Shown one piece after another: positions 18,698 to 27,945 of a DNA stretch of 64,000 nt. Each line of letters starts with the position of its first letter. Position 1 is the first letter of the stretch. The notes beneath the pieces were generated by a model. The model had not been told where the DNA came from, did no database searches, and saw only the letters and a program-made list of their open reading frames with translations. The translations under genes and the position numbers were made by a program. The DNA is from Thermococcaceae archaeon (GTDB lineage Archaea > Methanobacteriota_B > Thermococci > Thermococcales > Thermococcaceae), in assembly GCA_030156945.1 (NCBI GenBank), contig JASGLT010000004.1:44116-108115 (forward strand), written 5' to 3'.

Positions 18698-21142
18698 TCA
18701 GGGACAGGTGTAGCCGTCCAGCAGCTGGCAGGCCCCCTGCGTTCCGAGGATCACCTTGGCGGTGTCTACGTCCAGGAAGAGGGGAATCCGCGAAAGGTAT
18801 ACGGAAGTACCAAGGTCGATGTTGTAATAGTCCCCCTGTGAAATTCCCCACACCCGGTAACCATCTACCTTGCTACCCCCGCCAAAGTAGTATTTGAGGA
18901 AGTAGTAGTCAACGCTACTCTGTCCCTCCTCCAGGGGGATCTCGAGGAGCCTCATGAGGTTAAAGAGCTTCTCGTCATAGTTTGCATGGGGCACCATGAA
19001 GCTTACAAGACCAATGGGATAATAACCCACCGGAGGCTTGTAGTTCAGCTCATCCTGCATTTCATGCGCCAAGGCAACGTAATCTTCGTGGTTCTCGTCG
19101 CTTCCCTCAAGGCGCTCGAAGAAGGACCAGCCGTCCTCGATGGCGAAGTACCTCTGATCCTGAATGCAGTCTATGAGAGGCTGGAGGTCGTATACGCTTC
19201 CTCCGATGGAGGCGCCTCCCGTGCTCGGCTTGAGCTCTACCGATGAAGAGACTGTGGCAGAGGGCATTACGGTGGCGTACTTCCTTATTCTGAGGGAGTC
19301 CACGTAATACTCGTAGCCCCCATGTATAACCACACGGTCAAAGGAGTTGTACGTGGTATCGCTGGCCGGAACCTCTGCGTAGGGCGTCGAAGTGGTGAGG
19401 TACCTGAGTGCCCAACCGGCACTTCCCTGCGTGTAGATCTGGAAGGTAATTTGAGGATTATCGAATATCATCCTGAAGAAGTACCATTCATCCTCTGGAA
19501 CGGACGTAGAGATAGACCACGACCCATCAGCTCCCCCATTATCCCTGATATCTATTTTTATGGATTCCCTGTTCTGGTTGTTGTTGTGAACCACGCCCAT
19601 CGTGTATCCATCGTTGTTGGAATCCTCCAGCCCAAGCCTGTCCTGAGACCCTCCTCTCCAGTTCCTTGGTCTGTAAACATATCCCTCAAGTATGTAACCC
19701 CTTCCAATAGTTTTACCAATGAGCTTGTATCCACCGTTGGGATCATTCCTTTCGTCCTTCTTTAGACTGTATATCCCATCATAAGCCTGTTCACTTGATT
19801 GATACACGGCACCGTTACTGTAGTTTGACCACCCCTGCCAAGTCTCAAAGTCATCAAAAAAGTCGAACACTTTACTGGCGTCTCCAAGGCTTTCAGTGCC
19901 GCTTGAACCGAAGTATATGCTCACAGTTTTCGAAGAGAGGGCCGGAAGGGTGACGTTCAACCATATAAGGGCTCTGTTGTCGTTGTCATTGTTCAAGTTG
20001 CCCCAGTCCCACTCTTCCACCCAGAAGTTTATCCTGTTGCACGAATCATCGTAGACCTCCATGATTGGAATTCCATCTTGATCCCCATCCGCGACTGAGA
20101 ACAGCGTTTCAAGAACACTACGGGTAGTATGGGCAGAATCTATGTAAACCGGCACCTGGAAGTTAATGAGCTCAACGCCGTTGTTTTGAAGGGTAATGTT
20201 CAGCCTGTGGTCGAGCTGGGAGCACCACAGCATCTCCCCATCGCCGGAGGGCACGTCACCAAAAACTATTACCCCCATATCCCCTTTTTCTCGTACAACC
20301 GACTTCGAGGGGACCCTCTTTCCGTTGATGGTCAGGTATGTTATGTAGTTACCCTCGGAGTCCCATATGTGGGTCAGGTTGTACATTAACTCCCTTCCAA
20401 ACCTGCCCAGAACAAACTCATCGCCACTCCCAGTTCCGTTGGCCACTGTAATTGGAGGGGAAATTTCGGGAAAAGCGTACTTGCAGGCCCTTATCGAGCG
20501 GTGATATTTACCCCTCGTCATGACGGAATGGAACGGATCCTCGAGGTCTCTTATGTCAACCCTGGAATACACGTACTCGCCAGTGGATGGTATTGGGCCA
20601 TTATAAACTACGGTGCCTGAAGCGTCCCTAATTTCGATGTGAGGAATCCTGGCTTTTATGACAATGGTAAAGGCGTCAAGTGGCGCAACGGTTATCTCAG
20701 TGCTATCGGCGAGCTCCTCTATAGAGGGGGAGATTTCGAAGCCCTGGTTTCTCAGGATTTTGGTCACGTTGGAAAGCCAGACCCTAAGGGTCTGCTCCCT
20801 CATTATGTAGCTGACGTTATAACCCCTCAGGGAGGATGAGTCGCCCTCCCGAATCAGGTCTGCGATAGTCTGATTCGCACCGTAGTCGGGGTTTATGAAA
20901 TTCCCAGTAACTGCAACGTAGTCAACAGCCGACACCACGGCCCTCTTTCCGGAAATCTCCATTGCCCTCTGAAACTCCAGGGAAAGGAACGTGACTACGT
21001 TATAAGCCCTCTCCGTTTGGGTTCTCTCACTCTGGGAGTGGACTATAAGGGATGAGACGTCCTCGTAAGTTGCCGCGAGAAGCAGCAGGGGGATTAGAAG
21101 GACTATTGCAGCAGAATTTATGAAGAAGCCCCTCCTCTTCAT
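18698..21142 (-). CDS. large surface protein with DUF2341-like domain and pilin-like anchor
   Basis: An 814-residue exported protein. The N terminus is basic then strongly hydrophobic (MKRRGFFINSAAIVLLIPLL), a layout like archaeal pilin-type leaders but without the conserved Glu. A helical stalk follows. Near residues 340-415 is a DUF2341-like beta-sandwich region (QVPVYIDSAH, then SKTVSIYFGSSG), and after it a jelly-roll-like domain rich in W, Y, N and D (about 430-590). The C-terminal part has several Cys residues. The start at 21142 is chosen because GGAGGGAGG precedes it and the ATG shares its first base with the previous stop. It is probably the major exposed component of this operon. 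Confidence 0.8.
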   Translation of the reverse strand: MKRRGFFINSAAIVLLIPLLLLAATYEDVSSLIVHSQSERTQTERAYNVVTFLSLEFQRAMEISGKRAVVSAVDYVAVTGNFINPDYGANQTIADLIREGDSSSLRGYNVSYIMREQTLRVWLSNVTKILRNQGFEISPSIEELADSTEITVAPLDAFTIVIKARIPHIEIRDASGTVVYNGPIPSTGEYVYSRVDIRDLEDPFHSVMTRGKYHRSIRACKYAFPEISPPITVANGTGSGDEFVLGRFGRELMYNLTHIWDSEGNYITYLTINGKRVPSKSVVREKGDMGVIVFGDVPSGDGEMLWCSQLDHRLNITLQNNGVELINFQVPVYIDSAHTTRSVLETLFSVADGDQDGIPIMEVYDDSCNRINFWVEEWDWGNLNNDNDNRALIWLNVTLPALSSKTVSIYFGSSGTESLGDASKVFDFFDDFETWQGWSNYSNGAVYQSSEQAYDGIYSLKKDERNDPNGGYKLIGKTIGRGYILEGYVYRPRNWRGGSQDRLGLEDSNNDGYTMGVVHNNNQNRESIKIDIRDNGGADGSWSISTSVPEDEWYFFRMIFDNPQITFQIYTQGSAGWALRYLTTSTPYAEVPASDTTYNSFDRVVIHGGYEYYVDSLRIRKYATVMPSATVSSSVELKPSTGGASIGGSVYDLQPLIDCIQDQRYFAIEDGWSFFERLEGSDENHEDYVALAHEMQDELNYKPPVGYYPIGLVSFMVPHANYDEKLFNLMRLLEIPLEEGQSSVDYYFLKYYFGGGSKVDGYRVWGISQGDYYNIDLGTSVYLSRIPLFLDVDTAKVILGTQGACQLLDGYTCP

Positions 21143-23064
21143 CAGTCCTCCCTCCATATGCGGAGAGTTATCTCTATGGGTTCAAAAAGCCCTGGAATGT
21201 TGCCCATTGAGGCGAAATCTATGTTTATGCTGCGGTGGAGGTCCACGTCTATGGGGTTATCCCGGGAGCCGTCGTAGGGGGGATTTCTCCATGAGTTAGA
21301 ATTTTGGTCGTCTTCGTAGTTGAGCCTGTCGAACAGCCTGAGTATTGCATCATCAACCGCGTATTTCGTCGGGTCAAGCTCGTCAACGGAGATAGCTTTA
21401 TAGGGATGCTCCCCGATAAGGATTGTTCTGGAGTTCGTGTCGCCGCTGTAGTAGTAGGTTAAGTTGTACCCCTTGTATTGTGGATAGCCCTGGAGAAGGA
21501 AGGGGAAAATGTCACCATAACCAACGTAGCCGTCTATGAAGTATTTTATGATACCTCTTGTCTCCCCATCCCTCACCCTAGAATCTCCATCCGTCATCCT
21601 AATCTCAAAGTTGTTTAACTTCGGCAGGGAATACCTCACCTGAAGACCGTTTCCATTGTATGTAACTCTTGAGTCGCCGTAGGGGAAATAAACTGACAGA
21701 GGGATGCTGTACTGGGTTGTAAGTATTCTGGGCACGTAATCTATTTTGACGTAGGACTCTGGGTACCCGTATATTCTCCGCTCCCTGTTGGCATCGTCGT
21801 TGTAATTGTCGTCCCCCTCATAATACCAGTCCCCGTTCTCGTAATAGGCATCGAATCCAACGACAAAGTCAAATACCATCCTACTGAGGTCATCGTAAGC
21901 AACTCCTATTGCGTTCAAAGCGGCCTTTATCTCACTGTCCGTAAACTCCACCACGGCATCCCCGTTTGGATTTCCGGTTTTCGTAAGCAGGAGATTCAGG
22001 TTGCCACCGAGACCGTAGTATAGCCTTACAGTACCGACGTTGTGAACGCTGAAGCGCATGTTTATCGAGGTTATGTTTCCGGGCACGAAAGTTTCAAGGA
22101 GATACATGATTCCAGTCCTTTCCGAAGTTACATCATATATCTTAACAGTTCCAGGATCTTCCACGCTGAGACTGCTGCTTCTGTAATCGACGTAGAGAGT
22201 GGTACCGCTTGCGGATCCTATCTCATCGCCCTGTGCATTTGAAAATATGAGGGAAATGACGTTGTCGCCCCCTCTGAGGTAGTTCTCAAGGTTGTTCAAG
22301 TTGACCTGATCATAGCTTCCCCCAACTCTGTTCCCATTTATGTAGACCTCCACGTACTCTCCCTGCCTCGAGACAAACTTTCCATCGGCACTTAGTGGAG
22401 TTGCATCCGCAGGGAGAGAGATGACGCGGGTTATGTTCAGACGATTCAATGGGACACCGTTAGCATAATCAGCACCCGCGAGAACCCTAAACCACCCGTA
22501 CAGGTCTTCCCTCTCAATAGTCGCCTTGGTCAGATATGCCCTCGCCATGTAACCCCTCGGCGTCTGGTTGTACTTGTATCCGCTCAGCACGAGGGTGGCG
22601 GAAGATACATCGAATGCGCTGGAATAGTTGGCCCCCTTCCTCCCAAGGTACGGAACGGTGTAGTTGTTTATTATGAGCTCGTAGTGGTAGCCCTTCAAAG
22701 CCATATCGAGAATATACCTCATTATGTACACTGCCTTATCCTTCAGGTGTTTTTCGGGAAATATCGGCTCGGTGGCCCAGTAAGTAGCGACAATATCAAG
22801 GGGACTCATTTCAGGACTCACGAGGAGAGGATCCAGGGTTTCGTTATCAACCCAATCCTTGATAACGTCGCCAGAAACTATCTGATTCAGGGGGACGGTT
22901 CTCAGCATCATCAATACATCCTCGGCGGTGTACTTTGACTGGGAGCGCATGTATGTTGAGTGGACGTTACCCTCGGTTATCGCCGCTATACTGGTTACAA
23001 ACATTGCAACGAGCAGGAGAGCAAGGAGCGCATCGAGCGTGAACAGGAATCCCCTCCGCCTCAT
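21142..23064 (-). CDS. exported surface protein with pilin-like N-terminal helix
   Basis: A 640-residue protein with an N terminus MRRRGFLFTLDALLALLLVA: a basic stretch, a turn and a long hydrophobic helix containing Asp where pilins have Glu. A 550-residue extracellular part follows that is rich in Y, N, D and T, with beta-sandwich character (for example TLYVDYRSSSLSVEDPGTVKI near residue 288). It overlaps the upstream gene by 4 bases (ATGA) and the downstream gene by one base. No catalytic motif is seen. It shares the FTLDALLALLL/LSLDALLSIVL anchor with the next upstream gene, so the two probably assemble side by side. Confidence 0.8.
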   Translation of the reverse strand: MRRRGFLFTLDALLALLLVAMFVTSIAAITEGNVHSTYMRSQSKYTAEDVLMMLRTVPLNQIVSGDVIKDWVDNETLDPLLVSPEMSPLDIVATYWATEPIFPEKHLKDKAVYIMRYILDMALKGYHYELIINNYTVPYLGRKGANYSSAFDVSSATLVLSGYKYNQTPRGYMARAYLTKATIEREDLYGWFRVLAGADYANGVPLNRLNITRVISLPADATPLSADGKFVSRQGEYVEVYINGNRVGGSYDQVNLNNLENYLRGGDNVISLIFSNAQGDEIGSASGTTLYVDYRSSSLSVEDPGTVKIYDVTSERTGIMYLLETFVPGNITSINMRFSVHNVGTVRLYYGLGGNLNLLLTKTGNPNGDAVVEFTDSEIKAALNAIGVAYDDLSRMVFDFVVGFDAYYENGDWYYEGDDNYNDDANRERRIYGYPESYVKIDYVPRILTTQYSIPLSVYFPYGDSRVTYNGNGLQVRYSLPKLNNFEIRMTDGDSRVRDGETRGIIKYFIDGYVGYGDIFPFLLQGYPQYKGYNLTYYYSGDTNSRTILIGEHPYKAISVDELDPTKYAVDDAILRLFDRLNYEDDQNSNSWRNPPYDGSRDNPIDVDLHRSINIDFASMGNIPGLFEPIEITLRIWRED

Positions 23065-24539
23065 GAGTCATCCCACACCCAGAGTTTTATTACGACCGCA
23101 TCTATCTTTGGCTCCAGGACCCACTCCAGAGAGGGTACGAACCTGAGCTCCACGGAATCCCTGTTCCAGCCGCTTATGGAATAGAACCACATCCCTATTG
23201 TATCTCCAGCACTCGGCTCCCCAAACAGAGAACTGAGGGGTAATATGATGGAGTTTGAGTTGCCAGAATAGTGGTTCACGCAATCGTTTTGAGAGTTGAC
23301 ATCACATCCTCCCCTAACGATTACGGCCTTCAAATCCTCTCCATCCTCGCGGTAGACGAACAGAGCCCTCTTTTCTGAACCGGCCACTATCACAAAAGCC
23401 ATCTCTCCTGGCCCATCAGGCACTTTAACCCTGAAATAAGACCCCGTGGGGAGGGCCCCGTTGAGAACACCGTAGACCATCGGCAAGCTACTTGATGGTT
23501 CCGCGGAGAGGTTGTACTCAAACCTGTTGAGGTTGACTATCCTCCTCTCAACCTGAATCCAGGGGGAGTTGTTCATAGAGGCTTTTACCACGGAGTTGTC
23601 AGTAACAACGCTGCCGTTTATGACGGCAAACCAGTAGGTTGGTCTATCAAGCATCTCAAAAACCGAGGCGGGGGTGTAGTTGCTTATTATTTCCGGAAGC
23701 TGGCCGTCGTAGGCCGAGACCGTTACAACAACGTTTCCTTTTCCAGAAAACTTGAACGAGTAGGGACAACTGCCACCACCGAAGTTAAGCTTAAAATTGC
23801 TAACCTCAGGCCCCATTATGTAGATATCCACGAGAGCCCCCGCAGGTATTGTAAGAGGGGAAGGGTCTATATAAGGGCCCTCCGGCCCCTGTCCCCTCTT
23901 TGCACTAAGGATAACATCCTGGGCCAGAATAAACCTTATCCTGTCACCATCCTGTAGATCAATAGTGTTTCCCGTTTTAAGGGAGCAGATGTCCTCATTT
24001 ACGTAGCTATCTCCTCCCCTAACTATTTCCACGTAGCTCACAGTAAAAGCCGTGTTCCCATTTCCACCGGATATCTGAAAGTTAACTCCAGGGGGGTTCC
24101 CTCTGGGGTTAGCAAACGTCACATTATCAAGATAAACCCTTGGATAACTTCCCCTTATGCCTATCTCAAAGGTAGAAACAAAGCTTGCAATCTTGAAGTC
24201 CTTTCCCAGGGACATGTTCACGAGGTTTTCAACGAGCTGCTCCCGGGATGTGTTGAGCGTCATGAACTTCTTGTAATCTATTGCGTAGGAGAGATTATTG
24301 TCCCTCAAACCCACGACTCTCGCAGTTGAAGGGTTCAAATACCAGTCCCCTGGCCCCCCGGGGTTCTTGGTCAGGACGTCAAGCATATTCTCGGCTATGT
24401 TTGCCCTCTCGTACCAGCCGAGCATCTCGGCTATCTCACCCTTAAGAGCGGAGGACGTGCTCGTTATCGCGCCGAGCATGAGTATTACGAGCACAATGGA
24501 GAGCAGGGCATCCAGGGAAAGCAGCTGGGCACGCCTCAT
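23061..24539 (-). CDS. exported surface protein with pilin-like N-terminal helix
   Basis: A 492-residue protein beginning MRRAQLLSLDALLSIVLVIL, a basic-plus-hydrophobic anchor with Asp in the place of the pilin Glu. The first 150 residues form a helical stalk (ALKGEIAEMLGWYERANIAENMLDV), followed by a beta-rich extracellular region. A pair of Cys residues lies near residue 424 (GGCDVNSQNDCVN), as expected for an extracellular disulfide in a hyperthermophile. It is joined by ATGA overlaps to its neighbours on both sides. No enzymatic signature was found. It is inferred to be a minor subunit or surface adaptor. Confidence 0.8.
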   Translation of the reverse strand: MRRAQLLSLDALLSIVLVILMLGAITSTSSALKGEIAEMLGWYERANIAENMLDVLTKNPGGPGDWYLNPSTARVVGLRDNNLSYAIDYKKFMTLNTSREQLVENLVNMSLGKDFKIASFVSTFEIGIRGSYPRVYLDNVTFANPRGNPPGVNFQISGGNGNTAFTVSYVEIVRGGDSYVNEDICSLKTGNTIDLQDGDRIRFILAQDVILSAKRGQGPEGPYIDPSPLTIPAGALVDIYIMGPEVSNFKLNFGGGSCPYSFKFSGKGNVVVTVSAYDGQLPEIISNYTPASVFEMLDRPTYWFAVINGSVVTDNSVVKASMNNSPWIQVERRIVNLNRFEYNLSAEPSSSLPMVYGVLNGALPTGSYFRVKVPDGPGEMAFVIVAGSEKRALFVYREDGEDLKAVIVRGGCDVNSQNDCVNHYSGNSNSIILPLSSLFGEPSAGDTIGMWFYSISGWNRDSVELRFVPSLEWVLEPKIDAVVIKLWVWDDS

Positions 24540-25039
24540 GACCCCTCACCGCTGACTTCCACGTTTATCACCGCTCTCTTCCTCCCAAAAAGTATAGCAT
24601 TTCCACTCCTTGAGGCGCTCGGATTCGCCTTCAGGACGTACCTAATGATGTACTCCTTCACCCCGTTTTCAATGCTATCCAGCTGCTGACCACTGTTCTC
24701 CCAGAATTTGGAGGATTTTTGAGATTTTATTCTCACTCTCACAGTAACAACGTTCCCGCTTTGAGACGTGGAAATCCCTTCGAGCACAAAATTTGATGAG
24801 GAGTAGTTTGAGGCCTCGAGAATCTCATTTAAAGGCTCATGGAGCCAATCATCCATTTTAACCCCGGTGTTGAGGTAAGCACAAGCGTCAGAGGCAGCGT
24901 TCCTAACTTGGACTACTATAGAGGTCTCTTCACTGGAGTCAAGATAGGGTGGCACTATGAGGACTACCCCCGTGAGTATGATGCCCAGGATGAAGAGGGC
25001 CTCAAGGGCCGTCTGTCCCCTACGGCGAGAGGGTGACAT
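24536..25039 (-). CDS. class III signal peptide (pilin-like) protein
   Basis: A 167-residue type IV pilin-like protein. The N terminus MSPSRRRGQTALEALFILGI fits the archaeal class III leader: basic residues, a Gly cleavage position, then Q-T-A-L-E with the conserved Glu at +5, followed by a hydrophobic helix for filament assembly. Processing by a prepilin peptidase such as EppA/PibD is expected from the family. The mature domain is about 140 residues with two Cys near 52 and none after. The start ATG follows GGGGGGAAGACC and lies inside the end of the upstream gene (20-base overlap). Confidence 0.82.
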   Translation of the reverse strand: MSPSRRRGQTALEALFILGIILTGVVLIVPPYLDSSEETSIVVQVRNAASDACAYLNTGVKMDDWLHEPLNEILEASNYSSSNFVLEGISTSQSGNVVTVRVRIKSQKSSKFWENSGQQLDSIENGVKEYIIRYVLKANPSASRSGNAILFGRKRAVINVEVSGEGS

Positions 25040-25463
25040 TGGTCTTCCCCCCCGTCTTGTCGTACTCCGCCTCTATCCAGAATACTGAATTCCCGGAAGT
25101 GAGGTTAACAGAAGAATCCTCGTAAATGGGCACTGAGAGCTTCTGTTCCGTTTTATAGCTCTTTCCACCGATTTTTGCCGTTACGACGACCTTATCCGTT
25201 TTGGAATTGAGCGCAACCACGACCCACTCCCCAGGCTTCAACTCGATTGGAAGTTCCTTCCTCACCCGAAAGCCATCCCCAACCGAATAAACTTTAACCG
25301 TGGTGTCCCTCACATCGACAGTAAAAACCTTTAGCTTTGCCAGCAGGTCGAACTCCTCAGCCTGGGCCCTCTCCCCGGTCGCTATGTAAACTAAGTTGAG
25401 CACCGTAAGCATAACGAGAACAACCGCAAACAGGAAGTCTATGCTGACCTGCGCCCTCGCCAT
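25020..25463 (-). CDS. pilin-like small exported protein
   Basis: A 147-residue protein starting MARAQVSIDFLFAVVLVMLT, which matches the class III pilin leader except that the position-5 acidic residue is Asp, not Glu. The mature part is a single beta-rich domain (ELPIELKPGEWVVVALNS near residue 70). The GTG at 25472 is also in frame, but GGTGG there serves as ribosome site for the ATG at 25463. The gene begins one base after the preceding pilin-like gene ends. Its function is inferred as a filament or pseudopilin subunit. Confidence 0.8.
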   Translation of the reverse strand: MARAQVSIDFLFAVVLVMLTVLNLVYIATGERAQAEEFDLLAKLKVFTVDVRDTTVKVYSVGDGFRVRKELPIELKPGEWVVVALNSKTDKVVVTAKIGGKSYKTEQKLSVPIYEDSSVNLTSGNSVFWIEAEYDKTGGKTNVTLSP

Positions 25464-25464
25464 A

Positions 25465-26106
25465 TCATCCACCGGGGTTTATGTTTATTCTAAGCTCTCC
25501 CTTATCTGGATCAAAATTCCAGCTCTCCCTCTCCGGACTGCCTGGGTTCCACTCAACTACTATCTTCAGGGTCGGGGGGAGCTCCTCGGGACTTACCTCA
25601 ATCCCATAAGCCGTGGTTGAACCGAGAGTGATGCTCCCCCTGGGAGACCAAACCGACTGGTTGCTGTAAAGAACTGCCTGATACATTGCCCTGCTCCAGA
25701 AGACGTTCTTATTCCCTCCCTCCAGGACTGGGACAGCACCTGTTCCGGTGACGGTAACGTAAGTGCCGTTGCCCTCGTAGGTGTAGTTGCCGTAGGTTAT
25801 GAAGATCTTTGGATCAACCACCTTCAAGGCCTTGGTTATCATCTGAGAATCCCGGAGGTACGTTAACTTCACGTAGGAGGTTGCCTTCGCCCCGGGGCCC
25901 TGGGAATAAACCTGAGAAATTGTTGTTGATATAGCGTTGGCAAGATTCTTCTCCTCAAGACTAACCTGAATCCTAAGCGTTTCGGTTGAAGGGGAGCTCT
26001 CGTTGAAAGTGACGTTTCTAACGGAGTAGAGGAGCAGAACCAGCATTACCCCAAACACCAGTAGGAATTCCAGTGACACCTGACCTTTTTTAATACCTCT
26101 CTTCAT
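25465..26106 (-). CDS. class III signal peptide (pilin-like) protein
   Basis: A 213-residue protein with the best pilin leader of the set: MKRGIKKGQVSLEFLLVFGV, with Gly before the cut and Q-V-S-L-E-F after it. The hydrophobic helix is followed by an extracellular domain with repeated T/Y-rich strands (YGNYTYEGNGTYVTVTGTG near residue 107). It is the first pilin-like gene after the CetZ block and is separated from it by about 40 bases holding GAGGGGGAGG, a strong ribosome site. This one is the likeliest major pilin-type subunit. Confidence 0.85.
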   Translation of the reverse strand: MKRGIKKGQVSLEFLLVFGVMLVLLLYSVRNVTFNESSPSTETLRIQVSLEEKNLANAISTTISQVYSQGPGAKATSYVKLTYLRDSQMITKALKVVDPKIFITYGNYTYEGNGTYVTVTGTGAVPVLEGGNKNVFWSRAMYQAVLYSNQSVWSPRGSITLGSTTAYGIEVSPEELPPTLKIVVEWNPGSPERESWNFDPDKGELRININPGG

Positions 26107-26146
26107 AACCTCCCCCTCTCAAACATAATGTTGGGTTAAGCACTAT

Positions 26147-26773
26147 TTAATCTTTACCCTCCCCGTTTTTAAAGGAGATGAAGGCTTTAAGCTCGGTTCC
26201 AGCCCTTTCCAACGAAACTCCAAAGTACTCCCCGGTAAAAATCTTGAAAGGATACTTCTTTGGGGGAAGTGAGTGCCCATAAACGATATCCCTCAGCTCA
26301 TCTATGAAGAACTGGGTCAGGGAGTAGTAAATCAAATCGAGCTTCTCCAGCACGTAATCCCTCAAAAAAACCAGCAGGGGCAGAAAAGCAACGCCTATTA
26401 TAAAGTAAGGCTCGGAGTGAATGAGTGATAAAGCAACAAGCAAAACCTCTGCAATTAAGAAGCTCGCATATCCAGCTTTTAAAATACGTTTAAGCTTCTT
26501 TGCATCCCTTATTTTTCTCTCCCAGAGGTCAAACAGCTCTGGATTGTAGAAATCAAAGGCCGTGTGCCGTTTTCCCTTCGTTATCCTCTCCCTGATCAAA
26601 TCCTCCCAGTCATCGCGGTAGTAGATCACCTCTCCCCGCAGTTTGGCCCTCTCGGCGTCAATGGAGGATATTATCCTTGCTATGTCCTCTGCACTCTCAT
26701 GGGCTATGTGGGAGTAAACGCTCTTCTCGTCGAGGTCCAGAACAGCCTCAACGGAATCCTCGACCTTCCTCAT
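26147..26773 (-). CDS. two-helix membrane protein coupled to CetZ
   Basis: A 208-residue protein with a charged helical N-terminal half (KVEDSVEAVLDLDEKSVYSH to about residue 95), a hairpin of two membrane helices at about 100-137 (SFLIAEVLLVALSLI and FIIGVAFLPLLVFL) and a soluble C-terminal region. Both termini therefore face the cytosol. It overlaps the CetZ gene by 4 bases (ATGA). This makes it a good candidate for the membrane tether of the CetZ protein. That role is inferred from coupling and topology; I recognise no family. Confidence 0.75.
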   Translation of the reverse strand: MRKVEDSVEAVLDLDEKSVYSHIAHESAEDIARIISSIDAERAKLRGEVIYYRDDWEDLIRERITKGKRHTAFDFYNPELFDLWERKIRDAKKLKRILKAGYASFLIAEVLLVALSLIHSEPYFIIGVAFLPLLVFLRDYVLEKLDLIYYSLTQFFIDELRDIVYGHSLPPKKYPFKIFTGEYFGVSLERAGTELKAFISFKNGEGKD

Positions 26774-27939
26774 TCCCCTTTCCTCCTAATCCTGCTTATA
26801 TCGGGAACGTCCTTGTTTATCTCCTCCAAGACACTCTTCAGGTCTGGAATCCCCTCGGGAGAAGGATATATGTCCTCAAAATCCGGCAACCCAGTGAGGA
26901 GTTCGCGTTTTTTATGTTCTGCTTCCTCTTTTGCCCTAATGAAGGATTTAGCGTATTCTTTGGCAGTTTTTATTATATCTTCGATGCTCTTGCTGTCGTA
27001 TATCCCCGTCAGAAGAGTTACCACTTCAACCTCCCTCTCCCTCGGGTCTGGGTAAAATCCCCTGAATATCTGCTTCCCCCTAATTTTACCTGTCAGATAC
27101 TCAAGTGCCTCGAATATCTCCTTGGCCTTCAGGAGTTCTGGGGGACCGTGGATTGCCACGAGGCCGTAGAGTGCAGACTCGATGTTGGCCTCAAGGTAGA
27201 GACCCTCACTCTCAAAAGACTTTATGATGAGCCTGGAGAGGTTCCTCACCTTTGCAGCCTCAGCTTTTGCGTAACCCACCGTTGCAAAGCTGCCAAATGC
27301 CTTAAGAACGAACTTAAGGTCGCTAGCGTCAAGAGTCTGCTCGCCTGGGACGTCTATAAGCGCTAAAAGCGATGCTATCCTCTCCACTATGGTGTAGTTT
27401 ATCTTTTCGTAGGCCTTGCTTATGTCCTCGCCCCCTTCCTTCAGCTTGTTGTTGTCAATCGCTATGATCGAATCCGCGACTTTGGAGAGCTTTTCCAGGG
27501 TTATAGCAGCGTTTATGGTTGGTCTTATTCCCTCCTCCTTAAGGGGCAGGGCCCCTATAGCGACCACCAGAGAGTCAGGGTACTCCTCCTTAAGGGCCTC
27601 CGCTAAAACAGGCGTTCCTCCAGCCCCCGTACCCCCACCAAAGCCGAAGGTCAGGAAGAATATGTCAACGTCCTCATAGCCTATTATCGATCCAATCTTC
27701 CGCATTACAAGGGGCAGGTCGTCCTTCATGGCCCTCATGCCGAGGAGAGGGTTTGCGTTAACACCCTTGCCCCCCGTGATGCTCTCCCCTATGAGTATCC
27801 TCCTCTCCGGCGGGATGTGCTTGAGGTAATCGAGGTCGCCCTTCGACGTGTTTATGGCCACTGCATCGAAATCAACAAGGGAAAAAAGGTCGGCTATCTT
27901 GGTGCCGCACTGGCCGACCCCTATTATAAGGGCCCTCAA
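26770..27939 (-). CDS. cetZ: tubulin/FtsZ superfamily protein, CetZ type
   Basis: A 389-residue cytoskeletal GTPase of the archaeal CetZ group (sometimes called FtsZ3). The GTP-binding tubulin signature GGGTGAG is at residues 101-107 (FGFGGGTGAGGTP), the N-terminal GVGQCGTK motif is at 7-14 and the T4-to-T6 loops, including the AIDNNKLKEGG stretch near 160, are recognisable. The QCGTK motif resembles tubulin (QCGNQ), as in CetZ. The C terminus ends in a charged, Pro-containing tail. In other archaea CetZ affects cell shape and motility rather than division. Here it is second in an operon of surface proteins, 6 bases after the toroid-protein gene. Confidence 0.9.
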   Translation of the reverse strand: MRALIIGVGQCGTKIADLFSLVDFDAVAINTSKGDLDYLKHIPPERRILIGESITGGKGVNANPLLGMRAMKDDLPLVMRKIGSIIGYEDVDIFFLTFGFGGGTGAGGTPVLAEALKEEYPDSLVVAIGALPLKEEGIRPTINAAITLEKLSKVADSIIAIDNNKLKEGGEDISKAYEKINYTIVERIASLLALIDVPGEQTLDASDLKFVLKAFGSFATVGYAKAEAAKVRNLSRLIIKSFESEGLYLEANIESALYGLVAIHGPPELLKAKEIFEALEYLTGKIRGKQIFRGFYPDPREREVEVVTLLTGIYDSKSIEDIIKTAKEYAKSFIRAKEEAEHKKRELLTGLPDFEDIYPSPEGIPDLKSVLEEINKDVPDISRIRRKGE

Positions 27940-27945
27940 TCCATT

